A stretch of DNA of 64,000 nt from Shewanella aquimarina (GTDB taxonomy: Bacteria > Pseudomonadota > Gammaproteobacteria > Enterobacterales > Shewanellaceae), in the NCBI RefSeq assembly GCF_023349185.1, contig NZ_JAKIKY010000001.1, forward strand, positions 458,183-522,182. Direction: 5' to 3'. Shown piece after piece: positions 1 through 7,874 of this stretch. The number at the start of each line of letters is the position of its first letter. The stretch's first letter is position 1. Position numbers and translations under genes: made by a program. Under the pieces are notes generated by a model. The model was not told the origin of the DNA, made no database searches, and worked only from the letters and a program-made list of their open reading frames with translations.

Positions 1-653
1 CGATAGCCATCGCTTCTGGCATGCTTGGCCACTAAACGATAGGCCAGCTTGTCTGTCATAGCCGCAGTGCTGTCTATGCCCCAGGAATAGCTATCCCACT
101 GACCGACTTCTGCACTGAATTGGTGGCTGGCATTAAACTGCGGCTTCTTCTCGATAAGATTTATCACGCCGCCCGCACTGCCCATGCCATACAGCCCGGT
201 TGCAGGGCCCTTTAATACCTCGACCGACTCGACATTTGTCAGTGAGCGCGTCGGGTTGAAGGTATTCCCCAGTCCGGCGCCACCATACATGCCATCATAA
301 GTGTAGTTCGCCCCCAAACCACGGATCACGATATTATCGCCGATACCATAGTTGTTACCCGCCTGGGTCACACCACTGATGTTGCGCAGCAGTGCTTGTA
401 GCTCTGTCGCCCCTTGTGTGGTGATTAACTCTTCATCCACAACCACCACAGCCGCAGGTGTTTCCATGAGTGACATATCGGATTTAGTCGCCAGACCTGA
501 GTTCATCACGACTCGGTTCTGCCGGCCATATACGGTAATGCGTTCGACGTCCGGCGAAGCTTGTTGCTCGATACTGGTATTGTCTTGTTGTGCCGATACC
601 GACAAGGACACGGCACACCCTAGCGCGACTGCTGATAAGCGCATCTGTTTCAT
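1..653 (-). CDS. TonB-dependent outer-membrane receptor, N-terminal part (runs off the left edge)
   Basis: About 217 codons are visible, reading leftward from ATG at 653. A signal peptide (MKQMRLSAVALGCAVSLSVS) is followed by a plug domain with typical segments: ETPAAVVVVDEELI, LLRNISGVTQAGNNYG, GDNIVIRGLG, VEVLKGPATGLYGMGSAGGVIN. These are hallmarks of siderophore-type TonB receptors, which take up ferric chelates across the outer membrane using TonB/ExbBD energy. A near-consensus Fur box lies just upstream, so iron repression is likely. The barrel domain is outside the window, so the ligand cannot be inferred. Confidence 0.93.
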   Translation of the reverse strand, partial: MKQMRLSAVALGCAVSLSVSAQQDNTSIEQQASPDVERITVYGRQNRVVMNSGLATKSDMSLMETPAAVVVVDEELITTQGATELQALLRNISGVTQAGNNYGIGDNIVIRGLGANYTYDGMYGGAGLGNTFNPTRSLTNVESVEVLKGPATGLYGMGSAGGVINLIEKKPQFNASHQFSAEVGQWDSYSWGIDSTAAMTDKLAYRLVAKHARSDGY

Positions 654-684
654 CTGTTAATAATCCCCATTAGAACTGCATGCA

Positions 685-703
685 GATGATAACGATTATC
701 AAT
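685..703. promoter_or_regulatory. Fur box upstream of the TonB receptor
   Basis: The stretch GATGATAACGATTATCAAT matches the 19-bp Fur consensus (GATAATGATAATCATTATC) at most positions and is nearly palindromic. It lies about 30 bp upstream of the receptor start codon, where bound Fur-Fe would block transcription. Confidence 0.8.
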
Positions 704-843
704 ACCGTTTCAATATGATAAAGTCAGGCGGATACAATTACGCAATCTTTGTAATTGTTTATAAAGGATTTAATTGGATTTTTTTACATTGTAAATGCAA
801 TTTAAGTACAGGCTTTTCGATGGCATAGCTAAATTTAGGGGAT

Positions 844-865
844 AAAAAAGCAGCCCAGAGGCTGC
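844..865 (-). terminator. Rho-independent terminator after the OmpA-like barrel gene
   Basis: The stem GCAGCC/GGCTGC (850-855/860-865) with loop CAGA is followed on the minus strand by six T. It lies about 30 bp past the stop of the leftward barrel gene. Confidence 0.75.
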
Positions 866-896
866 ATCTTAATCATCGGCACTAAAGCACTGACAG

Positions 897-1427
897 CTAA
901 AACTGATAATGCACGCCTAAATAGACATTGCCCCAGTCGCTATCGAGCTGATCCGTTAGGCCAGTGGCATCGAGATCTGTGTATAGCATCTCATAGGCAA
1001 CGCGCACATTGACCCCATTTTGAAACGCCATGTTAAAGCCCGCGCCCCACAGCCAACCGTTGCCGTCGTAGTCCTGATCGGCCTCGACCTTAGTGGCCGC
1101 GATACCGGCCTTGATAAACATAGAGTAGGTATCATTGAAATAGTGGTGAAACTTGGCCGCGAAAGACAACTGATTGGCCTTCACATCACCCACATCGACA
1201 AAGTTGTCGGTACGAACATAGGTGCTCTCGACGGCGAAATTCTTACTGAAATAGTAACCGCCGTAGAGACCATAGCTGATGGCAGACTCGTCAAACTCTC
1301 CCGCCTCAAGCTGAGAATGACCCGCCATGGCTCCCAGGTAATACCCCTCAATATCGGCAACTGCCATCGCCGATCCCGATACGATGAGACTCGCCAAGGA
1401 CAGTGCCAGCAAAGATACGCGCTTCAT
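897..1427 (-). CDS. small outer-membrane beta-barrel protein (OmpA-like/porin family fold)
   Basis: 176 aa. The signal peptide ends at SGSAMA. It is followed by alternating amphipathic strands (YYLGAMAGHSQLE, YGLYGGYYFSKNFAVESTYVR, NVYLGVHYQF) and a C-terminal phenylalanine, the usual recognition signal for BAM-mediated barrel insertion. Length and pattern fit the eight-stranded 'outer membrane protein beta-barrel domain' families. The ligand is unknown. The ribosome-binding region (CTAGGGGAAGC then ATGAAG) is partly complementary to the small-RNA seed described at 61.7 kb, so it is a candidate for envelope-stress repression (inference). Confidence 0.8.
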   Translation of the reverse strand: MKRVSLLALSLASLIVSGSAMAVADIEGYYLGAMAGHSQLEAGEFDESAISYGLYGGYYFSKNFAVESTYVRTDNFVDVGDVKANQLSFAAKFHHYFNDTYSMFIKAGIAATKVEADQDYDGNGWLWGAGFNMAFQNGVNVRVAYEMLYTDLDATGLTDQLDSDWGNVYLGVHYQF

Positions 1428-1566
1428 GCTTCCCCTAGTAACGAAACAGTAAAAATGTAGCTAGCATACTAGACTAAAAATCACATTAAATTAAGTCTTT
1501 AATTACAATTTTGTTAAAAATTCGATCAAGGTATAAGAGCTAGTGAGACAAGGGATTCCCGGCCAT

Positions 1567-1590
1567 AAAAAATGCAGCCTAGGCTGCATT
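1567..1590. terminator. palindromic bidirectional terminator
   Basis: AATGCAGCCTAGGCTGCATT is a perfect 20-bp palindrome with T-runs on both strands. It lies past the stop of the cytochrome b561-like gene. A second GC-rich hairpin (CCTGCCCG/CGGGCAGG, 1600-1623) lies between it and that stop. Confidence 0.75.
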
Positions 1591-1646
1591 TTCTCTCACC
1601 CTGCCCGTCATCTTTCGGGCAGGTTTATAGGCTTGATGGGTAGCAA

Positions 1647-2387
1647 TTACTGCTTCTCATCCTCGGCGGGGCCAGTAAGGGGCTTGTTACCCGAAATCAT
1701 CGCCGATACCAGTCCAGGCTGATGCTTGATCTCGGCCACTATCACCCCGGCCACATGCAGCACTATCATCAGGATCAGTAGATAGACGCTATACACATGC
1801 ACCTCGCCAGCCAGCGACTTATAGGGCTTCAATACCGCCACCTTCTGCGCATCGACGCCCGTGTCATCATAGGGTTTGATGCTGGCACCCTCGACGCCAG
1901 GCTGGGCGATATACTCGCTAACGGCGCCGCCAAATGGCGGGTAGTAGATATCGGTTCCGGCGCGCACCAGGCCAGTCAACATGATGGTCACCAACAATAG
2001 CATCATGGCAAAGATAGCCAGGCGCCCCATAGGATTATGGTGCAGATACTGGGGCGACTCGCCCTTGGCCAGCTTGGCCTTGTAGCCAGAAAATCCCTTG
2101 AGATCAGGGAGCAACTGACTCAGGCGGGCGCTATGACTGCCGATGACGCCCCAGATCAGTCTGATAGTCAGATTAATGGCAAACAGGTAACCGACCCAGA
2201 CATGCAGTTTCTTCAGGCCTATCTTGGCTTCCAGACCGCTGATGCCGATATCGCCCTTAAACAGCATTAGCATGCCTATGAAGATCAGCACCATGACTAA
2301 GCCAAGGTTTATCCAGTGAAATAACCGCGTGGGTTTATCCCACACCTTGTAAACCTTCACCTCTTGATTGAATGCCTCGTGTGACAT
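1647..2387 (-). CDS. cytochrome b561-type membrane protein (Ni/Fe-hydrogenase b-subunit-like domain)
   Basis: 246 aa integral membrane protein. It has about four to five hydrophobic helices and histidines placed like bis-heme b ligands: RLFHWINLG, KKLHVWVGYLF, GEVHVYSV, LHVAGVIVAEIKH. The family passes electrons between quinone and a soluble or periplasmic partner. No partner enzyme is adjacent, so the donor and acceptor are unknown. The start at 2387 is preferred over the upstream ATG at 2399 because GGGGGAG lies directly before 2387 and no Shine-Dalgarno precedes 2399. Confidence 0.85.
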   Translation of the reverse strand: MSHEAFNQEVKVYKVWDKPTRLFHWINLGLVMVLIFIGMLMLFKGDIGISGLEAKIGLKKLHVWVGYLFAINLTIRLIWGVIGSHSARLSQLLPDLKGFSGYKAKLAKGESPQYLHHNPMGRLAIFAMMLLLVTIMLTGLVRAGTDIYYPPFGGAVSEYIAQPGVEGASIKPYDDTGVDAQKVAVLKPYKSLAGEVHVYSVYLLILMIVLHVAGVIVAEIKHQPGLVSAMISGNKPLTGPAEDEKQ

Positions 2388-2546
2388 CGTCTCCCCCATT
2401 TCAGACGTTTATCCATTGGCTAATAATATACGCCTGTTGGGGGCAAAATTTTGTGAAATATGCTTCATGGCAAGGCAACTTAACCTTAATTTCTTTATGG
2501 TTAATTGATCTCGCCACGAAGGAAGATCTCGATAACTTTGTTAACC

Positions 2547-3464
2547 CTACTGGCGGCGTCTGATAAGGCTCAACCAGCCCAACCCCAGTAGCCCAAACAG
2601 CCAGCCCACAGAGAGGCTCCCGCCACTCACCTCCACCTCGGTGATAACTTCATCGACCACATACTCGTCGCGATCGGCACTCTCCAGCGGCAGACCATAG
2701 AGGTCATCCACATCATCACTGCTGATGGTAGCGACGATATCGCTGTAGCCCACCTCATAGAGGTCGATCAACACATCATAATGGTCCGTCGGATAGCCTG
2801 TGTGCAAGGTGGTCAGCACCTCGAAATCATCATCGGTGGCATCGTCGACTATGGTGAACACATCTGTGGTGTGGTACAGCTCCCAGGGCCCGCCATTACG
2901 GCTCAGGTAGAGATCGGCGTAGACGTCGGCATGCTCGCCCACATAATAGCTGTGGACATCGGCGTCGAAGGTTACGCTGAAGGTGCGATAGAAGCCATCA
3001 TAGTCGAAGTCTTCAAACAGGCGGCTACTGGCCTCATAGATAACGAACTCATGATAGATACCCGCCTCGAGGCGCTGAGCGGAGGACTTGAGCACCTTAG
3101 TCCCAGCATCGGATGAGCCTTGCGTCAGCGCCTGACGCTCGGCAATCACCTGATCACGTGTCTTACGCGGAGCTGGTGCCACCTCTTGCAGTTTGAGCAA
3201 TTCGGCGCTTGCCTGCTGCGAGTCTGTCATGCGCTGCCCGGCGCGGCTAAAACCTTGGGCCAGGGTCTGCTGATCCTGTACTACGCTGGTCGATGCCGAG
3301 CCGACTAAACCATTAAGCTCAGCGGTATTGTCGGCCGCCATCACCACGCCGCTGCCCAGCATGGCCATTAAGGCAGTGGCCTTGATGGCGGTATACACCT
3401 TGCCCAGTGCGGAGGGGGTATGAGTTGCCTGCTGTTGGCTATGTTTCATCGTGAGTCTGTTCAT
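2547..3464 (-). CDS. secreted surface protein with GlyGly-CTERM anchor
   Basis: 305 aa. A long signal peptide is followed by a disorder-prone Gln/Ala region (about 50-120), then a beta-rich domain with acidic FDADVHSYYVGEHADVYADLYL-type strands. The C-terminus is GGSLSVGWLFGLLGLG followed by a hydrophobic helix and RRRQ: the GlyGly-CTERM tripartite signal processed by rhombosortase and exported by type II secretion. It resembles proteins annotated 'choice-of-anchor H', a family name I hold with moderate confidence. ATG at 3464 is chosen because GGAG lies 8 nt upstream. A PhoP-like operator sits about 60 bp upstream, linking it to the divergent phoPQ-like operon. Confidence 0.8.
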   Translation of the reverse strand: MNRLTMKHSQQQATHTPSALGKVYTAIKATALMAMLGSGVVMAADNTAELNGLVGSASTSVVQDQQTLAQGFSRAGQRMTDSQQASAELLKLQEVAPAPRKTRDQVIAERQALTQGSSDAGTKVLKSSAQRLEAGIYHEFVIYEASSRLFEDFDYDGFYRTFSVTFDADVHSYYVGEHADVYADLYLSRNGGPWELYHTTDVFTIVDDATDDDFEVLTTLHTGYPTDHYDVLIDLYEVGYSDIVATISSDDVDDLYGLPLESADRDEYVVDEVITEVEVSGGSLSVGWLFGLLGLGWLSLIRRRQ

Positions 3465-3504
3465 AATCAATCTCCAATAAATGGACTAGGTCCTGCTTAA
3501 GGCC

Positions 3505-3539
3505 ATTAGAAGCGATCGAAAATGAACATAAGCTGAACA
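3505..3539 (-). promoter_or_regulatory. PhoP-like operator and promoter for the GlyGly-CTERM gene
   Basis: Read on the minus strand: TGTTCA, five bases (GCTTA), TGTTCA, exactly 12 bases, then TCTAAT as -10. Direct hexamers with an 11-bp period just upstream of a -10 is the PhoP/OmpR-family box arrangement. The same architecture recurs at 3580-3614 and 7802-7836. Confidence 0.65.
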
Positions 3540-3579
3540 TTAAAAATCAGCTTATTCAACAAGATGGCGTAAAAATAAA

Positions 3580-3614
3580 CATTCAGCTCATGTTCATCTG
3601 CACTCCCTAACAAT
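3580..3614 (+). promoter_or_regulatory. PhoP-like operator and promoter for pepSY-phoPQ
   Basis: CATTCA, GCTCA, TGTTCA, then 12 bases, then AACAAT. It is in inverted orientation to the 3505-3539 site, with 40 bp between the two boxes. It fits autoregulation of the downstream two-component operon. Confidence 0.62.
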
Positions 3615-3726
3615 GAAGGAGCACGCTTGCCTAACTTCCCTGGCGAGCATGGAGATTCGCGACATATGTTTCTTATTTTTATAGGATCTTTTACACTGTC
3701 CGAAGAATTCAACACAGGTGATTTTG

Positions 3727-4044
3727 ATGAAACCAGCCCTAATATTGATCGCCATAGCATCACTCCTGTTTCCCCTACAAGGAAACAGTGCAGGCCATGG
3801 AATATCGGCGGCCAGTAGCAGCATCTTGATGGCGGCTCAGAAGAATACTCATCAAAATCTGCGTGTTAAAAATCGTCAGCAGGCCACCCAGATGGTAAAG
3901 GGGCGCTATAACGCCAAGGTCCTGAGCGTGCAATCATCACGGGTCAATGGCAACCCAGGCTACCGCGCCAAGTTGCTCAGTAAGGATGGCGTCGTCTTCT
4001 ATGTCGCCATAGACGCCGTCACAGGACAGATGAGCAGACAATAA
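3727..4044 (+). CDS. PepSY-domain periplasmic protein
   Basis: 105 aa from ATG 3727, preceded by AGGTGA at 3716-3721. It has an N-terminal signal peptide (MKPALILIAIASLLFPLQGNSAG) and one PepSY-like domain: QATQMVKGRYNAKVLSVQS, then GYRAKLLSKDGVVFYVAIDAVTGQ. PepSY domains in small periplasmic proteins often sit upstream of PhoP/QseB-type two-component genes and may modulate the sensor. The response-regulator gene starts 26 bp downstream, so the three genes form an operon. Confidence 0.85.
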   Translation: MKPALILIAIASLLFPLQGNSAGHGISAASSSILMAAQKNTHQNLRVKNRQQATQMVKGRYNAKVLSVQSSRVNGNPGYRAKLLSKDGVVFYVAIDAVTGQMSRQ

Positions 4045-4070
4045 GCCTGCTTGAGAGAAAGGACACGCCG

Positions 4071-4751
4071 ATGCGATTACTACTGGTTGAAGACGATTTA
4101 GCGCTGCAGGAAAACCTGAGACAACACCTGCTGGATGCCAACTACACCTTAGATATCGCCAGCGACGGCGAAGAAGGCCTGTTTCAGGGACAGGAATATC
4201 CCTACGATGCCGCCATTATCGATGTGGGCCTGCCTAAGCTGGATGGTATCGCCCTGATCGCTAGGCTCAGAGAAGAGGGAATTGACTACCCCATACTGAT
4301 CCTGACCGCCCGCGATAACTGGCAGGACAAGGTCGAAGGCCTGGATGCCGGCGCCGATGACTACCTGACCAAGCCGTTTCATCCCGAAGAGTTGATCGCC
4401 AGGCTCAAGGCGCTTATTCGCCGGGCGGCCGGCAAGTCCAGCCCAGTGATTCAAAACGGCCCCTACTCTCTCAACACCAGCAGCCACGAGATTAAATTTG
4501 GCGACCAGGAAATCAGCCTGAGCGGCTCTGAGTACAAGCTGTTCGAGTATTTCATGCTGCATATCGGCGAGGTGAAGTCCAAGAGCATATTGATCGAACA
4601 CATCTATGATCAGGATTTCGACTTAGACTCCAACGTCATCGAGGTCTTTATCAGACGCCTGCGTAAGAAGCTGGATCCGGACGGCCAGTATGGTCTTATC
4701 GAGACATTGCGTGGCCAGGGCTATCGCCTCAAGCCCCTGGATAACGACTAA
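4071..4751 (+). CDS. phoP: response regulator, OmpR/PhoP family
   Basis: 226 aa. The receiver domain (1-115) has acidic residues E7, D8, D9, phospho-acceptor D51 in IIDVGLP, T in LTARD and K in LTKPF. A C-terminal winged-helix domain (about 125-221) ends with SNVIEVFIRRLRKKL and IETLRGQGYRL, as in PhoP/QseB. It activates or represses promoters when phosphorylated by the adjacent kinase. The PhoP assignment rests on overall resemblance and on TGTTCA-type boxes upstream of its own operon. QseB-like is the main alternative. Confidence 0.85.
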   Translation: MRLLLVEDDLALQENLRQHLLDANYTLDIASDGEEGLFQGQEYPYDAAIIDVGLPKLDGIALIARLREEGIDYPILILTARDNWQDKVEGLDAGADDYLTKPFHPEELIARLKALIRRAAGKSSPVIQNGPYSLNTSSHEIKFGDQEISLSGSEYKLFEYFMLHIGEVKSKSILIEHIYDQDFDLDSNVIEVFIRRLRKKLDPDGQYGLIETLRGQGYRLKPLDND

Positions 4752-4768
4752 GGGTTCGAGATCAATTC

Positions 4769-6241
4769 ATGAGCAGCCTACGCGCCCCACAGGGCAAACT
4801 CAACTCCCTCAGGGTACGTCTGATCCTCAGCGCCCTGCTGCTGATCTTATTGCTGTTACCCACCATAGGCTTCGCGCTCAACAACGCCTTTAAGCAACAG
4901 GTGATGACCAACGTCAGAGAGCAGCTAAGTGCCTACCTCTATTCTGTGCTGGCGGTGGCCGAGATGGAAGAAGGTAAGCTCTATATGCCAGAGGCCCTGC
5001 TGGAGAATCAGTTCAATGTGATAGGTTCAGGCCTCTACGCCATCATTGACCGTCAGGTCAATAATCAAAATAATAGTGACCGCCAGGTAAATAACCAAAC
5101 TGATAGTGACCGTCAAGGTAGTAACCAAACAGATAGCGATCGCCAGGGCGGTGCCGCGAGTGACATTGAGCCTCTCTGGTCATCCAACTCCTTTCTTGGC
5201 TTGAATCTTACCAGCCCCCTTCCTCACCCTAAGGTGGGTCGCAGCGAATTTGGTGAGCTGGTACTCGAGCAGCAGCCTCATCTCATCTATAGCTTCAGCG
5301 TGCGCTTCGCGCCCGCAGAGGCCCAGAGCCAGAGCGCGCCTATCACAGTCCACATCATCAAAGATCTCGATGGCGTAACACAGCAACTCAGCGCCTTTAG
5401 TCAACATCTGTGGAGCTGGCTGTTCGTCCTGATGTTGGTGCTACTGGCGATTCAATTTGCCTGGCTGGCCTGGACACTCAAGCCGTTGGCGCGCTTTAGG
5501 CTGGAGCTTGGGCAGGTACAGCGAGGCGAGGCGGAAGAGCTCAGCGGCCACTACCCCAATGAACTGCAAGCGGTGGCCAAACAGCTCAATACCCTGCTCA
5601 GTACCGAGCAGCGCCAGCGCAGCCGCTACCGCAATGCCCTGTCTGATCTGGCCCATAGCCTCAAGACCCCACTGGCGGTGATCCAGAGCCAGAAAGATCT
5701 CAGCCCCACCTCCCTCGAGCAAGTCGGACAGATCAATCGCACCATAGGCCATCAACTCAAGCGAGCCCAGAGCGCCGCCGGGAACGCCTGGCACCTGGGG
5801 ACTAAAATCAGCCTGGTCTCCGACAAGCTGCTGCGCACCCTGGTCAAGATCCATCCCGGCATACAACTCGTCTATGGCAAGCCGCCAGAAGAGGAGCATA
5901 TCTTCTATGGCGATCAGAGCGACCTCACTGAGATGCTGGGCAACCTGTTGGACAACGCCTGTAAGGCGGCCAGTAGCCGGGTAGAACTGAGCATTGAGTC
6001 CCAGCAGGGCAAACTCACCATCAGCGTGGAAGATGATGGCGCAGGCATCAGCCCTGAGCAACGTCAAACCATACTCGAGCGTGGTAAACGTGCCGACACC
6101 TATGAGAAGGGGCACGGCATAGGTTTGGCCATAGTGCGCGATCTGGTTGACAGCTATCAGGGCACCTTACACATTTCACAAGGCAAGATATTAGGCGGCG
6201 CCAGATTCGAACTGATATTTGATCAACAATTTGCGCGCTAA
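4769..6241 (+). CDS. phoQ: sensor histidine kinase, PhoQ-like, with tandem repeat in its sensor domain
   Basis: 490 aa inner-membrane kinase. TM1 is near residues 15-37, followed by a periplasmic region (about 40-213) and TM2 (about 214-235). H296 lies in SDLAHSLKTPLAVIQ. The ATPase boxes are N (NLLDNACKAA), G1 (DDGAGIS) and G2 (GHGIGLAIV). It phosphorylates the upstream regulator, 17 bp away. The periplasmic region carries about 3.4 copies of a 10-residue unit (DRQxxNQxxS, residues 94-127), low-complexity and polar, which is not a normal part of PhoQ. An octamer DNA repeat begins at the stop codon. Confidence 0.87.
   Translation: MSSLRAPQGKLNSLRVRLILSALLLILLLLPTIGFALNNAFKQQVMTNVREQLSAYLYSVLAVAEMEEGKLYMPEALLENQFNVIGSGLYAIIDRQVNNQNNSDRQVNNQTDSDRQGSNQTDSDRQGGAASDIEPLWSSNSFLGLNLTSPLPHPKVGRSEFGELVLEQQPHLIYSFSVRFAPAEAQSQSAPITVHIIKDLDGVTQQLSAFSQHLWSWLFVLMLVLLAIQFAWLAWTLKPLARFRLELGQVQRGEAEELSGHYPNELQAVAKQLNTLLSTEQRQRSRYRNALSDLAHSLKTPLAVIQSQKDLSPTSLEQVGQINRTIGHQLKRAQSAAGNAWHLGTKISLVSDKLLRTLVKIHPGIQLVYGKPPEEEHIFYGDQSDLTEMLGNLLDNACKAASSRVELSIESQQGKLTISVEDDGAGISPEQRQTILERGKRADTYEKGHGIGLAIVRDLVDSYQGTLHISQGKILGGARFELIFDQQFAR
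5048..5149 (+). repeat. 30-bp in-frame tandem repeat inside the sensor kinase gene
   Basis: Three full 30-bp units (5048, 5078, 5108) and a 12-bp partial unit encode DRQVNNQNNS, DRQVNNQTDS, DRQGSNQTDS and DRQG. The copies are diverged at synonymous and non-synonymous sites, so the array is not brand new, but it could still change length by slippage. Confidence 0.9.
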
Positions 6242-6275
6242 ATCGCTAAATCACTAAATCACTAAATCCCTAAGG
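6236..6275 (+). repeat. octamer tandem repeat spanning the phoQ-like stop codon
   Basis: Five 8-bp units: CGCTAAAT, CGCTAAAT, CACTAAAT, CACTAAAT, CCCTAAGG. The first contains the gene's TAA stop, so TAA recurs in successive frames. Confidence 0.8.
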
Positions 6276-6283
6276 GCGCCAGG

Positions 6284-7624
6284 CTAAGACTTCACAACCA
6301 TCAGGCTATTGTCTTGCAACATTTCAGGCTTGAAATAGACCAGACGCTGACGCCCTTCTCGCTTGGAAGCATACATGGCAATGTCGGCATATCGAATCAA
6401 GGTCTCACCATCTTGGCTGTTCTTTGGTGCCAGAGCCGCCCCCAGACTCACATCCAAGGGCAATACTTCCCCTTGATAAGTAAAGCTTCCGCGCATTTTG
6501 TCAACGACACTTGCTAAGGTGTTATAAACCTCTTCTACACTGTTGAATTCATCCAACAAGATAATAAATTCATCCCCTCCATAACGATAAATGCGGTCGG
6601 TACGCCGCAGACTCTGGGTCAGCCTTGTCACCAAGACCTTGAGTAATTCGTCACCACAATGATGACCATACTCATCGTTTATCTGTTTGAAATTATCAAT
6701 ATCCAAAAAGACCAGCGCCAGATGAGTCTGTGAAGCTTGCGTCTTGTCTATGGCCTCAGCGATATCTTTAAACAGGCAGAATCTATTATTCACCCCGGTT
6801 AGCTCGTCAAGGTGTGCCTTTTCATGCAACTCCTGATGCTTTTGAAACACCACTTCGCTCATCTTATAAAATGACGACATCAAGTAACCTATCTCGTCAT
6901 TGGGCAGGAAATCTGTCAGCCGTTGCCGCTTACCCGATTCCATGCGCTTAGTGGCGTCAATTAATTTGCTCAACGGCGCAAACAAATCTTTTTTTATCAA
7001 TACAAATATCGCCAAGGCCAAGAAAAAGGTGACTAAGACTTCGACCGCCATAATGGTAGCGATATCGCTTTTAACCGCTTTGAATTCGGCTAAACGTAGT
7101 TCGAGTAGGCGCCGCTCTTCAAGATTAAATTCACTGATATAGTGACGAATGTTGGCCATGTATTCCTGACCCACATTGCTACGAACCAACTGCATTGCGG
7201 CAGGCCTGTCGTGTTCGAACAGTTCGATTGATTCTTTTAATTCTGCAAGCTTACGTGCAACTTCTTTCTCCAGGCGTCCTAGCAGCTGTTGCTGCTTCGG
7301 ATTGTCCTGCGTAAGCCTTGTCAGCTGAACTAACAAATCTTCGATATGACTAAGCGATCGATAATAAGGTTGAAGATAATGGTTCTGCTGGGTAAGCAGG
7401 TAACCCCGCTGCCCTGTTTCGGCATTGGCTACCGCCAATAAAAGTTTATCTGAGTAAGCCAATAGGGTATGAGTATGGGTAACCCATCTCTGCTTCTGTT
7501 CGCTCTTTTGCTCTAAGAAGTAGGCTAAAAAAATATTGGAAAACAGAAACAGGAATAAGAGTGCCAGCAAACCTAACAGCTTTTTCTGAATACTCATCGA
7601 GTACTGACTCCCTGTCTTTACCAT
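6284..7624 (-). CDS. membrane diguanylate cyclase (CHASE3-like sensor, HAMP, GGDEF)
   Basis: 446 aa. TM1 is near 15-35. A periplasmic helical domain of CHASE3 type (NAETGQRGYLLTQQ) follows, then TM2 around 190-210, a HAMP linker (LFAPLSKLIDATKRMESG) and a GGDEF domain from about 265. The intact catalytic GGDEF is at residues 349-353. An RRTD inhibitory I-site lies five residues before it, so the enzyme should make cyclic di-GMP and be product-inhibited. The partner phosphodiesterase could be any EAL/HD-GYP protein, for example the one at 21.7 kb. MSIQ at 7597 is an alternative start. Confidence 0.92.
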   Translation of the reverse strand: MVKTGSQYSMSIQKKLLGLLALLFLFLFSNIFLAYFLEQKSEQKQRWVTHTHTLLAYSDKLLLAVANAETGQRGYLLTQQNHYLQPYYRSLSHIEDLLVQLTRLTQDNPKQQQLLGRLEKEVARKLAELKESIELFEHDRPAAMQLVRSNVGQEYMANIRHYISEFNLEERRLLELRLAEFKAVKSDIATIMAVEVLVTFFLALAIFVLIKKDLFAPLSKLIDATKRMESGKRQRLTDFLPNDEIGYLMSSFYKMSEVVFQKHQELHEKAHLDELTGVNNRFCLFKDIAEAIDKTQASQTHLALVFLDIDNFKQINDEYGHHCGDELLKVLVTRLTQSLRRTDRIYRYGGDEFIILLDEFNSVEEVYNTLASVVDKMRGSFTYQGEVLPLDVSLGAALAPKNSQDGETLIRYADIAMYASKREGRQRLVYFKPEMLQDNSLMVVKS

Positions 7625-7801
7625 AGCTCATCCCCTTCAGAGGGATCATGTTTCACCTAAATGCCTCCTCAGTTTAGGTCTGCGTTTTACACTAAAACAC
7701 GACGCTCTACTCGGCTAATGATCTGATATGGTTAAACTATAGTTTCTTTTGACATGCTTCGCCCTAAAGGCATCTTCATTGTTATTTCTTGTGCCAAATG
7801 G

Positions 7802-7836
7802 CTTTCAGCTAATGTTCATCTTGGGTCTTTTATTAT
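7802..7836 (+). promoter_or_regulatory. PhoP-like operator and promoter for the DUF3300 gene
   Basis: CTTTCA, GCTAA, TGTTCA, 12 bases, then TATTAT, located 40-70 bp before the start codon. The half-site spacing and -10 spacing are identical to those of the two sites near 3.5 kb. Confidence 0.65.
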
Positions 7837-7874
7837 CTGAGTAAATCCAATGAAAGATAAGCCTAGGAGACGTT

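Noticed and set aside
352..660. Plus-strand ORF of 102 codons over the TonB receptor
   Set aside because: Antisense to a clear receptor reading frame; Ser/Cys-rich composition typical of a shadow frame.
3506..3824. Small ORFs on both strands between the GlyGly-CTERM gene and pepSY
   Set aside because: They overlap the promoter/operator region and the pepSY gene; no ribosome sites or family features.
5048..5149. Regular 30-bp repeats as a possible CRISPR array
   Set aside because: Units are contiguous without spacers and in frame within a kinase gene.
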